Below, in pieces: positions 35,250 through 45,003 of a DNA stretch of 64,000 nucleotides (position 1 is the first letter of the stretch; each line of letters starts with the position of its first letter). The position numbers and the translations under genes were made by a program. A model generated the notes under the pieces. The model was given only the letters and a program-made list of their open reading frames with translations. It had not been told where the DNA came from and did no database searches. Source of the stretch: Halobacillus litoralis (GTDB lineage Bacteria; Bacillota; Bacilli; Bacillales; Halobacillaceae); NCBI RefSeq assembly GCF_020524085.2, contig NZ_CP129016.1, positions 490,001 to 554,000 on the forward strand, read 5' to 3'.

Positions 35250-36503
35250 ATGAAAAAAATCAATGTTAAAGGCAGAATCCTTGGAATTTTGATTGTCGCC
35301 TTCGTTACGACCAATGCTTTCCTCATCTTCTTTGATGAAGGAGAACAAGTGGATCGCAAGTCTTATATCAAGGAATGGTCCAAGACAATCACCTATGATT
35401 TATTTAAAAAAATGGATACAAAAGCCGTGTTCACATCAGAAGAAACAGAGCCGGTGTATTTCAATGAAGATGTTGGATCATTCAACGAATTTCTCGTAAA
35501 CGAAGGAGACACCGTAAGTGAGGGCGATGATCTCTACACGTACGATGTCTTAAACTATTATCAGGAAGAAGCTCGTCTTGAATCCGAAGTGAGCCGGTTA
35601 GAAGAAGAAATTGACGCAATTGAAGATCTTATAGACGAAGTGGAAAGCTATCGCGTACCTGATCCTCCCGAAACAAACAATAACTCAAATCCATTCAATA
35701 ATAATTCCAATACAAGTGACGCTCCCCCTCCTTCCTACGTAGAGACCGAGTACATGAAAGAAGAGAAGGTTGCCGAACAAGAAGCAGAACTGGCTAAGCA
35801 AGAAGCTATGCTCCAAATGGTGGAAGACCAACTGGACCAGCTTCAGGACGAGGGTGATCAGATTACGGTTACAAGCGCTTTTTCAGGAACGGTCAGCGAA
35901 ATTTCAGAAGACCTTGAAGCCCCACTTCTGACATTGGAATCTACGAACCTAGTATTAGAAGGAACTATCCCTGAACAGGAACGGAAAGAAATCGAAGAAG
36001 AAATGGTCGTTGAAATTCATGTACCTGAAATGGAATATGAAACGACAGGTACATTAGCTTCTGTTGACGACTATCCAGAAGAAGTCGAGGTCCATCGCTC
36101 AAGCCGCTATCCTTTCACAGTTTCCCTGGAAAACCCTTCAGAGGAACTGCTGGCTGGCTATCATGCGGATTTAAAAATCATTACAGATGAAGCTTTAGGT
36201 GTAGTCACCGCTGTTGAAAAAGCGTTGGAGACCGAAGAAAACCTTTATGCATGGGTGATGAATGAAGAAGGTATTCTAGAACGCCGTGACATCGAAACAG
36301 GTATTGAAGAACAAGAACTCGTTGAAATCATTTCAGGCCTTGAAGATGGTGAATGGCTTGCCGTAGAGCCAAAAGATGAATTCAGAAATGAAGCGATCTT
36401 CTTCACACCACTACATACCGATGATCTTAGAGTACGCCAGATGTTCAAAATGGAACGTCAGTCTATGCTCACTTACGGTTTACTAGGCATCCTATCCAGA
36501 TAA
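35250..36503 (+). CDS. membrane-fusion/efflux adaptor protein (YknX/HlyD-like)
   Basis: A 417-residue protein with one N-terminal membrane anchor (residues about 8-28), a lipoyl-like half (VNEGDTVSEGDDLYTYD, about 82-98), a coiled-coil hairpin (about 105-205) interrupted by an Asn/Pro-rich loop (NNNSNPFNNNSNTSD), then the second lipoyl half (TVTSAFSGTVSEISEDLEAP) and beta-barrel strands. Such adaptors work with ABC exporters of the MacB/YknYZ kind, none of which is adjacent. It is very acidic, as expected for a halophile's exported protein. Confidence 0.8.
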   Translation: MKKINVKGRILGILIVAFVTTNAFLIFFDEGEQVDRKSYIKEWSKTITYDLFKKMDTKAVFTSEETEPVYFNEDVGSFNEFLVNEGDTVSEGDDLYTYDVLNYYQEEARLESEVSRLEEEIDAIEDLIDEVESYRVPDPPETNNNSNPFNNNSNTSDAPPPSYVETEYMKEEKVAEQEAELAKQEAMLQMVEDQLDQLQDEGDQITVTSAFSGTVSEISEDLEAPLLTLESTNLVLEGTIPEQERKEIEEEMVVEIHVPEMEYETTGTLASVDDYPEEVEVHRSSRYPFTVSLENPSEELLAGYHADLKIITDEALGVVTAVEKALETEENLYAWVMNEEGILERRDIETGIEEQELVEIISGLEDGEWLAVEPKDEFRNEAIFFTPLHTDDLRVRQMFKMERQSMLTYGLLGILSR

Positions 36504-36510
36504 CTCTAGA

Positions 36511-36547
36511 GAAAAACCGGCTGTCCCCCAGACAGCCGGTTTTTCTT
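36511..36547 (+). terminator. terminator after the adaptor gene
   Basis: Stem GAAAAACCGGCTGTC / GACAGCCGGTTTTTC followed by TTTG; it ends the Yip1-adaptor operon. Confidence 0.92.
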
Positions 36548-36688
36548 TGTTCGTAAAATTCATTAAGAAATATGGCGGGTTTAGAGAAAAGAAGGAAAAG
36601 AATTGTTTTACATTTGCATCTATACGTAGCACATGGGACGATAGTAGTTAGATAGAATGACAACGAAAGAAGTAAAAGGGGTATAAAA

Positions 36689-37702
36689 ATGAAATTAAGT
36701 GTATTGGATCAATCCCCTATTTTAACCGGGACAGACCCAAAAGAAGCTTTACAACAAACAACAGAACTCGCAAAGTGGACGGATAAGCTGGGATATCACC
36801 GTTTCTGGGTGTCTGAACATCATAGTACAAGCAGCCTCGCCGGGTCTGCACCTGAGATACTCGCGGCCCATCTGGCTGCTCATACAGAAAACATTAGAAT
36901 TGGCACAGGTGGCGTATTACTTCCCCACTACAGTTCCTATAAAGTTGCGGAAGCCTTTCGTATTCTCGAAACCCTCCACCCTGACCGCATTGATCTAGGG
37001 GTGGGGCGTGCTCCTGGAGGGATGCCCAACGTCAATTTAGCATTGAACCGCGGAAAACTGCCAAGCATTGAAGACTATCCATCCCAAGTAGAAGAGTTAA
37101 TGGCATATTTACACGGCTAGGACCCACACGGGATGGACATTTATGCAACACCGAAAGGAGAAACAGCACCACCCGTATGGATGCTTGGATCAAGCGGGAC
37201 AAGTGCACGCTTGGCTGCAGACTTAGGAGTCTCTTACTCCTTCGCTCATTTCATCAATGGACGCGGAGGAATACGGGCAATGGATCGTTACCAAGATTAC
37301 TTCACAACCTCTATGCAGCAAAGTAGTCCAATTGGTAATGTCTCTGTATTTGTCGTTTGCGCAGAAACGGATGAGTATGCAGAATACCTTGCTGCGAGTC
37401 TGGATCTTGCTCTTCTACAAATTGAACAAGGTGGAAAACGGACACATTTCCCTACTCCTGATGAAGCGCTCAGCCATAAGTACACCATTTTTGAAGAGGA
37501 ACGAATTCAAGACAACCGAAATCGGATGATTGTCGGCTCTGTTGAAAAAGTAAAAGAAGAGATTGAACAACTGGCGGAGAGCTATAACGTAGATGAAGTG
37601 ATCGTCAACACGATCGTCACTCCGTTTGAAGATCGTTTACGCTCCTATGAGCTCTTAGCCGATGCTTTTCAATTAAGCCACTCCAAAACCACGATGACCT
37701 GA
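36689..37702 (+). pseudogene. luciferase-like (LLM) flavin monooxygenase interrupted by an amber codon
   Basis: In one continuous frame, 337 codons encode an LLM-class flavin-dependent oxidoreductase of the MsnO8 type: MKLSVLDQSPILTGTD at the start, HRFWVSEHHSTSSLAGSAPE, then VWMLGSSGTSARLAADLG and a C-terminal VDEVIVNTIVTPFEDRL. A TAG at 37118-37120 splits it after LMAYLHG and before DPHGMDIYATP. No frame change is needed, and a G-to-T change in a GAG codon would explain it. It could be a recent pseudogene, a sequencing error or a suppressed stop. AGGGGTATAAAA precedes the start, and a strong terminator follows. Confidence 0.85.
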
Positions 37703-37722
37703 CGTCATCGTGGTTTTTTCTA
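37684..37722 (+). terminator. terminator after the LLM gene
   Basis: Stem AAAACCACGATGACC / GTCATCGTGGTTTT with TTTTTTC following, overlapping the end of the reading frame. Confidence 0.9.
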
Positions 37723-37743
37723 TTCCCCTATTATTCAACTAAA

Positions 37744-38305
37744 TGGCAGGATTGTGGAAGACTCAGTTTCGAGATGTTTCCGGGGTTCGTTGCCCGGGTT
37801 GAGCGCCAGGGGGGGCTGGGAAGCTACTCGCTTTCCTGTGGGGGAGTGGCGAGCTTCCTCGGGCTACCGCCCTGCGGGATCTCGCCTATCTCCTTTCTCC
37901 CACGGGAGTCTCGCAGCTTCCCAACCACCCCTTTCAATTATGCGTAAAACGAACCCCTTTGCTCAAAGGGACTGCCTTCCACTTTCCCGCTTTTATAAGC
38001 ATAAAGCCTTAAAAAGCCTTCTCTATCAAGCTTTCATAATCCAAATACACATAGGGTAGAAGTTTAACGCCCACACTTCTATCAAGCTTGAAAGCTTCTT
38101 ATTTCAGAAGTGGTTTCGAGACGCTTATAAAGTCAAGGGGCGTAGGGAAACGGTGAGACTCCTATGGGACGTGTGGGACAGGTGAGACCCCGGAAGGCGT
38201 AGCCTGAGGAGGCTCACCGCCCGCCCCATGGAAAGCGAACTGTTTCCCGGAGCCCCTAAACACACATAAATCTCGAAACTGAGTCTTCCACAATCGGGAG
38301 CTTTT
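37744..38305. repeat. dispersed mosaic repeat, copy 4 (full length)
   Basis: About 560 bp. Ends: TGGCAGGATTGTGGAAGACT on the left and GAGTCTTCCACAATCGGGAG on the right, a near-perfect terminal inverted repeat of about 23 bp. Module A comes first (GGGGGGCTGGGAAGCTACTC ... GCTTCCCAACCACCCC), then module B in a variant form (GGTGAGACTCCTATGGGACG ... CCCCATGGAAAGCGAACTG). The same B variant is found in copy 7. The open frame at 37754-38059 lies wholly inside it and is not a gene. Confidence 0.85.
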
Positions 38306-38401
38306 GTGGTGTGAGGATATTAAGTCTTCCTTCCTATTTAAATTGTCCTGGTTGTTACCGATATTTATAGATGTCAGACATCATAACAAGGAGTGGTGAT
38401 A

Positions 38402-39349
38402 TTGCAACGTCTATACATACCCTTCGTCCTCCTTTCCTTACTTGTAGGAATGGTTGGATGTGCGAACAATGAAATGCAAGCGAATACAGAAGATACGATC
38501 AGCGCTGGCCTTATCGTCACAGACAGCGGACTCGGTGATGATTCTTTCAGTGATTCAGCTTTTCAAGGACTCGAACAAGCCCGTGATGAGTTAGGCATCA
38601 CTTTCGATTATCGGGAACCGTTCGATCAGGATTATAAAAAGAATGCCCAAGAGCTGTTGGAACAAGACCATGACGTCATCATCGGACTAGGCTATAATTC
38701 GCAGGAAGCTATTGAAAAATTAGCGAAAGAAAACCCGGATCAGTCATTCGTGATGATTGATGCTGTATCTGAACTTGAGAATGTCACGTCTATCACCTTT
38801 AAGGAAGATGAAGGAAGTTATTTAATCGGCCTTATAGCTGGAATGAAAACAAAAACAGATACCGTCGGATTTATTGGCGGGGAAAAAATTCCGGTCGTAG
38901 AACGTTTTGAAGAAGGATTCAAAGCAGGTGTGAAAGAAGCAAATGCAGATGCACAGATCCTTTCTGAGTATGCAGGAACGTTCGATGATGATGAGCAAGG
39001 TGCTTCCATTACGAACGACATGGTGGAAAAAGGTGCTGATTTCGTCTTTCCTGCAGCAGGCTTTACAGGGATCGGAGTTTTGAAAGAAGCTCAGAAACAA
39101 GGAATCTACGCGTTTGGTGTGGATAGCGACCAGTTTTTCGTAGCTGAAGAAGCCGTCGTCTCATCCATGCTTAAAAACGTGAATGTCGCTCTTTACGATG
39201 TGATGAAACTCTTGAGTGATGGACAAAAGCTGGATGGAGGCACACAAACGCTCGGTATTGAAGAAAATGGCGTAGGTCTTGCTCCAATCCGCTTAATTGA
39301 ATTAAATCAAGAGGAACAAAATCTATTAAATGAAGCGACAGGAAAGTAA
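38402..39349 (+). CDS. BMP-family (PnrA/Med-like) substrate-binding lipoprotein
   Basis: A 315-residue lipoprotein with a lipobox LVGMVGC (about residue 18). The body is a periplasmic-binding fold of the basic membrane protein family (GLIVTDSGLGDDSFSDSAFQG, YLIGLIAGMKTKTDTVGFIGG, AYAFGVDSDQ-type GIYAFGVDSDQFF). PnrA-type members bind nucleosides. The usual partner ABC ATPase and permeases are absent; instead a chemoreceptor gene follows after 9-12 bp, which points to a role as a ligand-binding co-receptor. The TTG start at 38402 has AAGGAG 9 nt upstream; two GTG codons before it are too close. Confidence 0.87.
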   Translation: MQRLYIPFVLLSLLVGMVGCANNEMQANTEDTISAGLIVTDSGLGDDSFSDSAFQGLEQARDELGITFDYREPFDQDYKKNAQELLEQDHDVIIGLGYNSQEAIEKLAKENPDQSFVMIDAVSELENVTSITFKEDEGSYLIGLIAGMKTKTDTVGFIGGEKIPVVERFEEGFKAGVKEANADAQILSEYAGTFDDDEQGASITNDMVEKGADFVFPAAGFTGIGVLKEAQKQGIYAFGVDSDQFFVAEEAVVSSMLKNVNVALYDVMKLLSDGQKLDGGTQTLGIEENGVGLAPIRLIELNQEEQNLLNEATGK

Positions 39350-39361
39350 GGGGGAAACGTG

Positions 39362-41098
39362 ATGACCATCGGAAAAAGATTATATACAATGACACTGATT
39401 CCACTACTTTTATGCCTGGCCCTCATCAGTTTCATCGTTTTTCAAATGATGGATTTACAACGCTCGTCCAATCAAGATGTCCAAATTTTACTTGAAGGTA
39501 AGGAACTGCATGGCCAGCTTGTCAGTGTGGAACAGGCATTGACCACCTACGGTTATAACCCATCCGAAGCCTCTCGGAGCGAAGCAGAAGTTCTGATTGA
39601 ACAGACCGGCAGCATCTTCAAGGATATGGAAGCGCTGATTGTAACGGAAACTCAGGAGCAATGGTACAACCAGGCACAGTCGAAATTTGAGAATTGGACA
39701 GAGATTGCTTCAGAGGCACTGGCAAGTAACGATACCAATGAAGTGCAGCGTCAATCCGCCCGCACCGGCGGCATCATTAATGATATCTACATGCTTCAAA
39801 AAGAAGCCCAATCCTGGTATGACGCTCAAATGATGAACCAAAAGCAGACCATTCAAAACTTGATTTTGTTCACCATCATTGCGGCGGCCGTCCTCGTAGT
39901 TTCTACGATTCTGTCAACGACAAGACTGACGAAACATATCGCTCGCCCGATTCGTGATCTCGCTGTTCAAGCATCGGAAGTGGCCAATGGAAACTTGAAA
40001 ACTTCTATTGATGTGAGCGATAAAGAGAAAGACGAAATTGGGCAATTGAAGCGATCTTTCCGTACGATGATCGATAACTTAGAAGGAACGGTCCAATCTG
40101 TTCATCACATTGGACAAAATGTACAGGATTTCAGTTCCCGACTTCATAAGGAGATGGGCGGCCTTTCGGAAATATCGAGTCAAGTAGCCAATTCAACCGA
40201 TGAACTTGCCCAAGGGAGCCAATCCATTTCTGAAGATGTTCAAGATGTAGCCAATCTAATGGATGATCTCCACCAAGGCTTTGAAATGAACCGTGAACAA
40301 GGCCAATCATCCAGTAAATCCAGTCAGCAAGCGCTCGCTTATGTGGATGAAGGGCAGACGAGCATTACAGACCAACGGGCGCTTATGGATCGAAGTGCTG
40401 CGTCGATTGCAAACGTTGAAAAATCCGTCAATCACTTCATCCAATATACGGATCAAATCGAATCCACCGTCAAACTGGTCAATGATATTGCAGAACAAAC
40501 GAATCTTCTTGCTCTAAACGCTGCCATTGAAGCAGCACGAGCCGGTGAACATGGTAAAGGCTTCGCTGTTGTCGCAGAAGAAGTGCGTAAACTTGCTGAT
40601 CAGTCCACTTCAGCAACAGGCCACATCACTGAGATGGTGACGCAAATTAGAGAGGGCGTTCAAGTCATCGAACAGGAAATGCAGGAGACCATCCAAATTT
40701 CTGAACTGCAAAACCATTCTGTCAATACGTCGAAGACCGCTTTTGAAAAAATAAGCGCTCAAGTGAAGTCCATCGATGAACAGCTGGAATCTCTAGTCAA
40801 TGGTTTGGATGAATCCAAAGATAAAAGTGCGAATGTTTACGTTTCCGTAGAGAATGTGAGCAGTATCGTGGAAGAAACAGCGGCAGGCACAGAAGAAATC
40901 TCTGCATCTACTGTCGAGCAGCAAGCAGCCTTCCAGCAGATGATCAAAGAAACCGACCGCCTTGAAAATATGGTAGCTGACTTAAACGAGCAGTTAGAAC
41001 ATTTTGAATGGAATCAACAAGTGGAAAAACACCAAATAGAAAAAGATATGGAAGTAGATTTCGAAGATGATGAAAAAACATACTCCGCTTCAGCTTAA
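39362..41098 (+). CDS. methyl-accepting chemotaxis protein
   Basis: A 578-residue chemoreceptor. The first transmembrane segment is about residues 9-28, followed by an extracellular four-helix-like sensor domain (about 30-160), a second membrane segment ([18 protein letters not shown], about 163-180), a HAMP domain ([20 protein letters not shown]) and a long signalling coiled coil with the conserved hairpin tip [20 protein letters not shown] followed by [18 protein letters not shown]. It controls the CheA kinase. The gene directly follows the BMP lipoprotein. GTG at 39359 or ATG at 39362 could be the start; AGGGGGAAA lies upstream. Confidence 0.93.
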   Translation: MTIGKRLYTMTLIPLLLCLALISFIVFQMMDLQRSSNQDVQILLEGKELHGQLVSVEQALTTYGYNPSEASRSEAEVLIEQTGSIFKDMEALIVTETQEQWYNQAQSKFENWTEIASEALASNDTNEVQRQSARTGGIINDIYMLQKEAQSWYDAQMMNQKQTIQNLILFTIIAAAVLVVSTILSTTRLTKHIARPIRDLAVQASEVANGNLKTSIDVSDKEKDEIGQLKRSFRTMIDNLEGTVQSVHHIGQNVQDFSSRLHKEMGGLSEISSQVANSTDELAQGSQSISEDVQDVANLMDDLHQGFEMNREQGQSSSKSSQQALAYVDEGQTSITDQRALMDRSAASIANVEKSVNHFIQYTDQIESTVKLVNDIAEQTNLLALNAAIEAARAGEHGKGFAVVAEEVRKLADQSTSATGHITEMVTQIREGVQVIEQEMQETIQISELQNHSVNTSKTAFEKISAQVKSIDEQLESLVNGLDESKDKSANVYVSVENVSSIVEETAAGTEEISASTVEQQAAFQQMIKETDRLENMVADLNEQLEHFEWNQQVEKHQIEKDMEVDFEDDEKTYSASA

Positions 41099-41115
41099 TG
41101 AAGCGGTGTTTTTTT
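41082..41115. terminator. terminator after the chemoreceptor gene
   Basis: Stem CTCCGCTTC / GAAGCGGTG spanning the stop codon, followed by seven T. The convergent DUF2164 gene ends at the same place. Confidence 0.85.
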
Positions 41116-41366
41116 CACCTGCGGGTCGGTTTGCCAGCGGGGCGTTCGAGGGAACGAAGATCTTCATCGACATTCATAACCTTCTGTTCCACCATCTGTC
41201 TAGCATCTGCTACTCCTTTGTTATAAAAGAAGGGACCCATCTCTTCCGCCAACTTATGTACCCATTGTTCAGCAGCAAGGTCCCCGATCACCTCTCCCCG
41301 TTCTAATTCAAAGTATTCCTTGATTTGATCTACCATATATTCTCTTTCTTCTTTTTTTAATTTCAT
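41115..41366 (-). CDS. DUF2164 family protein
   Basis: An 83-residue protein matching DUF2164: MKLKKEEREYMVDQIKEYFE at the start, then GPFFYNKGVADARQMVEQKV and NVDEDLRSLERP. Its function is unknown. GGGGGGCA precedes the start. It lies 21 bp downstream of the methyltransferase gene on the same strand, probably co-transcribed. Confidence 0.85.
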   Translation of the reverse strand: MKLKKEEREYMVDQIKEYFELERGEVIGDLAAEQWVHKLAEEMGPFFYNKGVADARQMVEQKVMNVDEDLRSLERPAGKPTRR

Positions 41367-41387
41367 ATGCCTGCCCCCCTTCTTTCC

Positions 41388-41990
41388 TTATCCTATCATA
41401 TCTTTTTTCATTCCTGTCACACAGGCCGCATCGTTAGGTTTTTCTGATTTGTAATGGATACATACCTGTTGGAACCCTGCTTTTATAAGAAGGTTTTGCA
41501 TTTGACCACCCAGCACTTCCGTCGTGTCATCGGTGGCTTCCTCTTCATGCGGAACAATCGTTAGCGCGATTTTCCCCCTTTCACTTAGCAAGGTTCGCAA
41601 ATGACGCAGAATCTCTACGGGGCGCTCCCAAAATGTGATGTTGTTGACGGCATAGATTTTGTCCAAAGGTTTATGAAAATGAAGCAGCTGACAAGCTTCT
41701 CCGTGAATAATACCGATCTGCTTAGAATACGTTTGATCGTTTAACTTCTTTAAAACCATTTCAACCATCGCTTCAGACGGATCAATTCCATACAACGCCT
41801 CCGGTTCCAAGGCAGCTATTTTTTTCAAAGCTTCCCCTGAACCAAATCCGACCTCTAAAACACGATCTCCCTTTCCTACATCCAGGAATGACAAGGTCCA
41901 ATCATTCAACTCCTTGTTTTCTCTTTCCATAAACATTCCAGCAAACTTGCCCGCTACTCCTTCTGGTTTTGCGAATTGATCGTAAATCAC
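41388..41990 (-). CDS. class I SAM-dependent methyltransferase
   Basis: A 200-residue Rossmann-fold methyltransferase. Motif I is VLEVGFGSGEALKKI (residues about 45-59), motif II YGIDPSEAMVE, and a post-motif II region around YAVNNITFWERPVEIL. The acceptor is unknown. The start is GTG at 41990 after GGAAGGAAA. It probably forms an operon with the DUF2164 gene. Confidence 0.87.
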   Translation of the reverse strand: MIYDQFAKPEGVAGKFAGMFMERENKELNDWTLSFLDVGKGDRVLEVGFGSGEALKKIAALEPEALYGIDPSEAMVEMVLKKLNDQTYSKQIGIIHGEACQLLHFHKPLDKIYAVNNITFWERPVEILRHLRTLLSERGKIALTIVPHEEEATDDTTEVLGGQMQNLLIKAGFQQVCIHYKSEKPNDAACVTGMKKDMIG

Positions 41991-42147
41991 ATTTCCTTCC
42001 CCCTTTCCCCTCCCATTACCCTTATATTTTTAGGTTCACGCATTACGAAAGTAGTATTAGTTTTTTTCTGTTCCGTTTGTTTGTATGATAAATGACAGAG
42101 GGATTTATGCAGTACCCATATAATGAGCATCATAGGGGGAGATTCGC

Positions 42148-43374
42148 TTGAAGAAGTTTATACCATTTTTCCTGCTGGCAATCGTGTTTATGACAGCTTG
42201 CAGTGAAACATCTACAAATAAAAACGATTGGACAGAAGCTCCGTGGAAAGAAATCGAAGCAGCAGCAGAAGGAACAGAAGTCCGCCTGTACATGTGGGGA
42301 GGCGATGAAGGAATTAATGCCTACATTGATGACTATGTCACACCACAACTCGAAGACCAATATGGGGTTTCTCTGAAACGTATCCCTCTCGACACGCCGG
42401 AAATTTTACAAAAGCTCCAAACGGAGAAACAAGCGAATAAACAAGACGGATCGATTGATGTGATATGGATCAATGGAGAGAATTTCAAAAACGCAAAAGA
42501 AAACGAATTGCTGGTCGGTTCTTTTACAGATGTGCTTCCTAATTTCAATGATTATTACAATACCGAAGACCCAGCTTTCCAAAGAGATTTCGGGACGAAG
42601 ATAGAAGGGATGGAAGCCCCCTGGGGCAAGGTCCAATTCGTGTTTCATTATAATTCAGAAAAAGTTGAAAACCCTCCCGCTACATTCGAAGAATTACAAA
42701 CGTGGGTGGCTGAGAACCCCGGCAAATTCACCTACCCGAGAGCGGAAGAATTCACTGGCAATGCCTTCCTGAGACACGTTTTATATGCTCAAGCAGAAAA
42801 ACCTTCAGATGTTTATGAGCAGCCATTGAAAGAGAACAACATCACTCCAACTGCCGAACGGACATGGTCGTACCTTAATGAAATGGAGAAAAACCTATGG
42901 CGCTCAGGGGATCATTATCCTAACAGCCTGACAGAGTTAGACCGATTGTACAGTCAGGGGGAAGTGTGGATGACGATGGGATATAACGAATCGCGGGCTG
43001 AATCACTGATTAAAGAAGGCGTATTCCCTGAATCTACACGTTCGTTCGTCATGGAACTAGGATCGATCGGAAATACACATTTCCTCTCCATCCCCTTCAA
43101 CAGCCCCAACCAACCCGGTGCGTTGACCGCCATCAACTTCATGCTTTCTCCAGAAGCCCAACTGGAAAAATATAAACCGGATGACTGGGGCGAGAATACA
43201 CCGATCAGCTTTGATCAATTGCCTGAAAATGTTAAAGAGGAATTCAAAGCTGTGGAACGCGGGAAGAGCGTGTTATCAACAGAAGAACTTGAAGAAAGCT
43301 TCCTGCCAGAATCAGAAGCCGACTATGTCGATTGGATGAAGGAACAGTGGTTCAATGAAGTTGTTCAAAAATAG
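42148..43374 (+). CDS. ABC transporter substrate-binding lipoprotein (YnjB-like)
   Basis: A 408-residue solute-binding lipoprotein, lipobox FMTAC (about residue 18). EVRLYMWGGDEGINAYIDDYV, DVIWINGENF and MEAPWGKVQFVFHYNSEKVE place it in the YnjB group of extracellular binding proteins. The substrate of YnjBCD is not established. The start codon is TTG at 42148 with GGGGGAGA upstream. It overlaps the first permease gene by 20 bp and opens a five-gene coupled operon. Confidence 0.88.
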   Translation: MKKFIPFFLLAIVFMTACSETSTNKNDWTEAPWKEIEAAAEGTEVRLYMWGGDEGINAYIDDYVTPQLEDQYGVSLKRIPLDTPEILQKLQTEKQANKQDGSIDVIWINGENFKNAKENELLVGSFTDVLPNFNDYYNTEDPAFQRDFGTKIEGMEAPWGKVQFVFHYNSEKVENPPATFEELQTWVAENPGKFTYPRAEEFTGNAFLRHVLYAQAEKPSDVYEQPLKENNITPTAERTWSYLNEMEKNLWRSGDHYPNSLTELDRLYSQGEVWMTMGYNESRAESLIKEGVFPESTRSFVMELGSIGNTHFLSIPFNSPNQPGALTAINFMLSPEAQLEKYKPDDWGENTPISFDQLPENVKEEFKAVERGKSVLSTEELEESFLPESEADYVDWMKEQWFNEVVQK

Positions 43375-44206
43375 AACCTTTCTTCTCTTTCTTCCTGTGA
43401 TCAGCTTTTTGGTTATCCCCTTCTATGGGTTCATACACGCGGTCATCCAAAGCATAGATGGAGAAGGGTTAGCACATTATAAAGAAATTCTAAATTCAGA
43501 ACGGTTTCTTTCTTCTGTCTGGTTTAGCATTCGAACGGCAGGAACAGCTACCATCGCTTCCATCATCCTCGGCCTTGGTTTCACAAAAGCGTTTCATCCA
43601 TTCTTAGCCCGCACCTCTAAAAGGCTCATGGTTTGGGTTCCGATGCTTTTTCCTCATTTCGTTTGGGGATATATGGTGATTCTCCTACTCTCGGAAACAG
43701 GTTGGATATCGCAAGCCTTTGCAGCTGCCGGATGGATGGAAAATACATCAAACTTTCCTGTATGGACTCGTGATCCGCAAGGGATAGGAATCATCATCAC
43801 CTATATATGGAAAGAAGTCCCTCTTGTCATACTGCTGCTTTTTCCTGTGTTTACGTCTATCCGCCCTGAGTATTACGCTCTTGTAGACAGCCTTGGAGGA
43901 AATGCCTGGCACCGATTTACTACAATCGATCTGCCACACCTCTTCCCTGTTCTCGTGGAATCATTTTTGATCATCTTCTCCTTCACTCTGGCGGCCTATG
44001 AGGTTCCAGCTCTCATCGGCACCACTTTTCCGGAGATGATATCCGTGCTCGGGTATGAATGGTTCTATGGAAGTTCATGGGACGATCGCCCATTGGCCTT
44101 TGCCGCCATGGTCTTGACTAGTTTATTCCTCTTGGCGCTGACATTGGTAAGCTATTATGGATTAAGCCGGCCCAGATGGAGAGCGATGAGGGGGGATCGG
44201 CCATGA
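43355..44206 (+). CDS. ABC transporter permease 1 (YnjC-like, N-terminal half)
   Basis: A 283-residue membrane protein with about six hydrophobic segments and the permease EAA-like loop LVDSLGGNAWHRFTTIDLPH (residues about 175-194), which contacts the ATPase. In E. coli YnjC is one double-length permease; here the two halves are separate genes. It overlaps the binding-protein gene by 20 bp and the next permease by 4 bp. Confidence 0.85.
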   Translation: MKLFKNRTFLLFLPVISFLVIPFYGFIHAVIQSIDGEGLAHYKEILNSERFLSSVWFSIRTAGTATIASIILGLGFTKAFHPFLARTSKRLMVWVPMLFPHFVWGYMVILLLSETGWISQAFAAAGWMENTSNFPVWTRDPQGIGIIITYIWKEVPLVILLLFPVFTSIRPEYYALVDSLGGNAWHRFTTIDLPHLFPVLVESFLIIFSFTLAAYEVPALIGTTFPEMISVLGYEWFYGSSWDDRPLAFAAMVLTSLFLLALTLVSYYGLSRPRWRAMRGDRP

Positions 44207-45003
44207 ATCGTAAAAAAACGTTGTTTCTTATTTTGACTTTGCTTTTTTTCGTCGTTCCGCTAACCGCTTTGCTATTGCAAAGCTTTAGTGCTCCCTGGCG
44301 CTTTCATACGGGACAAGGCATAGACTGGGGATGGCAAGGGTACTCCATCCTCTTTGGGAATCCACAGTTGTGGGAAGCGACGTTCATCTCCATCGGAATA
44401 GGGTTTGCTGTACTTTTCATAAATGCCGCAATCGGTTTGTTTACAGGAAAAGCGCTGGCCTCCTATGCTTACCGTGGAAAAGCATGGTTGGAGGCTCTGC
44501 TTTTATCACCGATTTTGATACCATCCCTGGCCATTGCCATGGGCCTGCATTTATTCATGATTCGTATCGGTCTTGCAGACACCATCTGGGGTGTAATGCT
44601 TATCCATTTGGTGCCGACCGTCCCATACAGTATCAAAATTTTTCATAACAGTTATCAGCAAATGGGTAAAGCAATGATGGAGCAGCCTCACATTCTTGGA
44701 GCAGGATTTTGGACACAGGTCTTCACAGTAGAACTCCCTTTACTCAGACCTGCGATCCGGAGCCTCACTTTTTTAACGATTGTGATCAGCTTAAGTCAGT
44801 ATGCCCTTACCGCCATTATTGGTGGCGGTCGGGTGGTGACATTGCCATTGGTCTTTTTCCCTTTTCTCGATAATGCGAACACATCAATCATGGCGGCATT
44901 CTCAATCTGGTTCGCACTCATACCGATTTTCATGTACATCATCATTGAAGCTTTGATGATGTTTCTCCCCTACTCTCGATTGCCATGGAGGAATCATCGA
45001 TGA
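44203..45003 (+). CDS. ABC transporter permease 2 (YnjC-like, C-terminal half)
   Basis: A 266-residue membrane protein with about six hydrophobic segments and the loop EQPHILGAGFWTQVFTVELP before the last segments. The ATG at 44203 overlaps the previous stop (ATGA), with GAGGGGGGA upstream; an open frame reaching back to 44176 is an artefact. It pairs with permease 1 to form the transmembrane channel. Confidence 0.85.
   Translation: MNRKKTLFLILTLLFFVVPLTALLLQSFSAPWRFHTGQGIDWGWQGYSILFGNPQLWEATFISIGIGFAVLFINAAIGLFTGKALASYAYRGKAWLEALLLSPILIPSLAIAMGLHLFMIRIGLADTIWGVMLIHLVPTVPYSIKIFHNSYQQMGKAMMEQPHILGAGFWTQVFTVELPLLRPAIRSLTFLTIVISLSQYALTAIIGGGRVVTLPLVFFPFLDNANTSIMAAFSIWFALIPIFMYIIIEALMMFLPYSRLPWRNHR

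Noticed and set aside
37754-38059. 101-codon plus-strand frame and similar frames in other repeat copies (46653-46850, 46905-47135, 60622-60930, 55755-56336)
   Set aside because: They fall wholly inside the dispersed repeat; the same translated motif (RGSLPGLSARGG, FPVGE) recurs only because the DNA recurs, and no ribosome sites are present.
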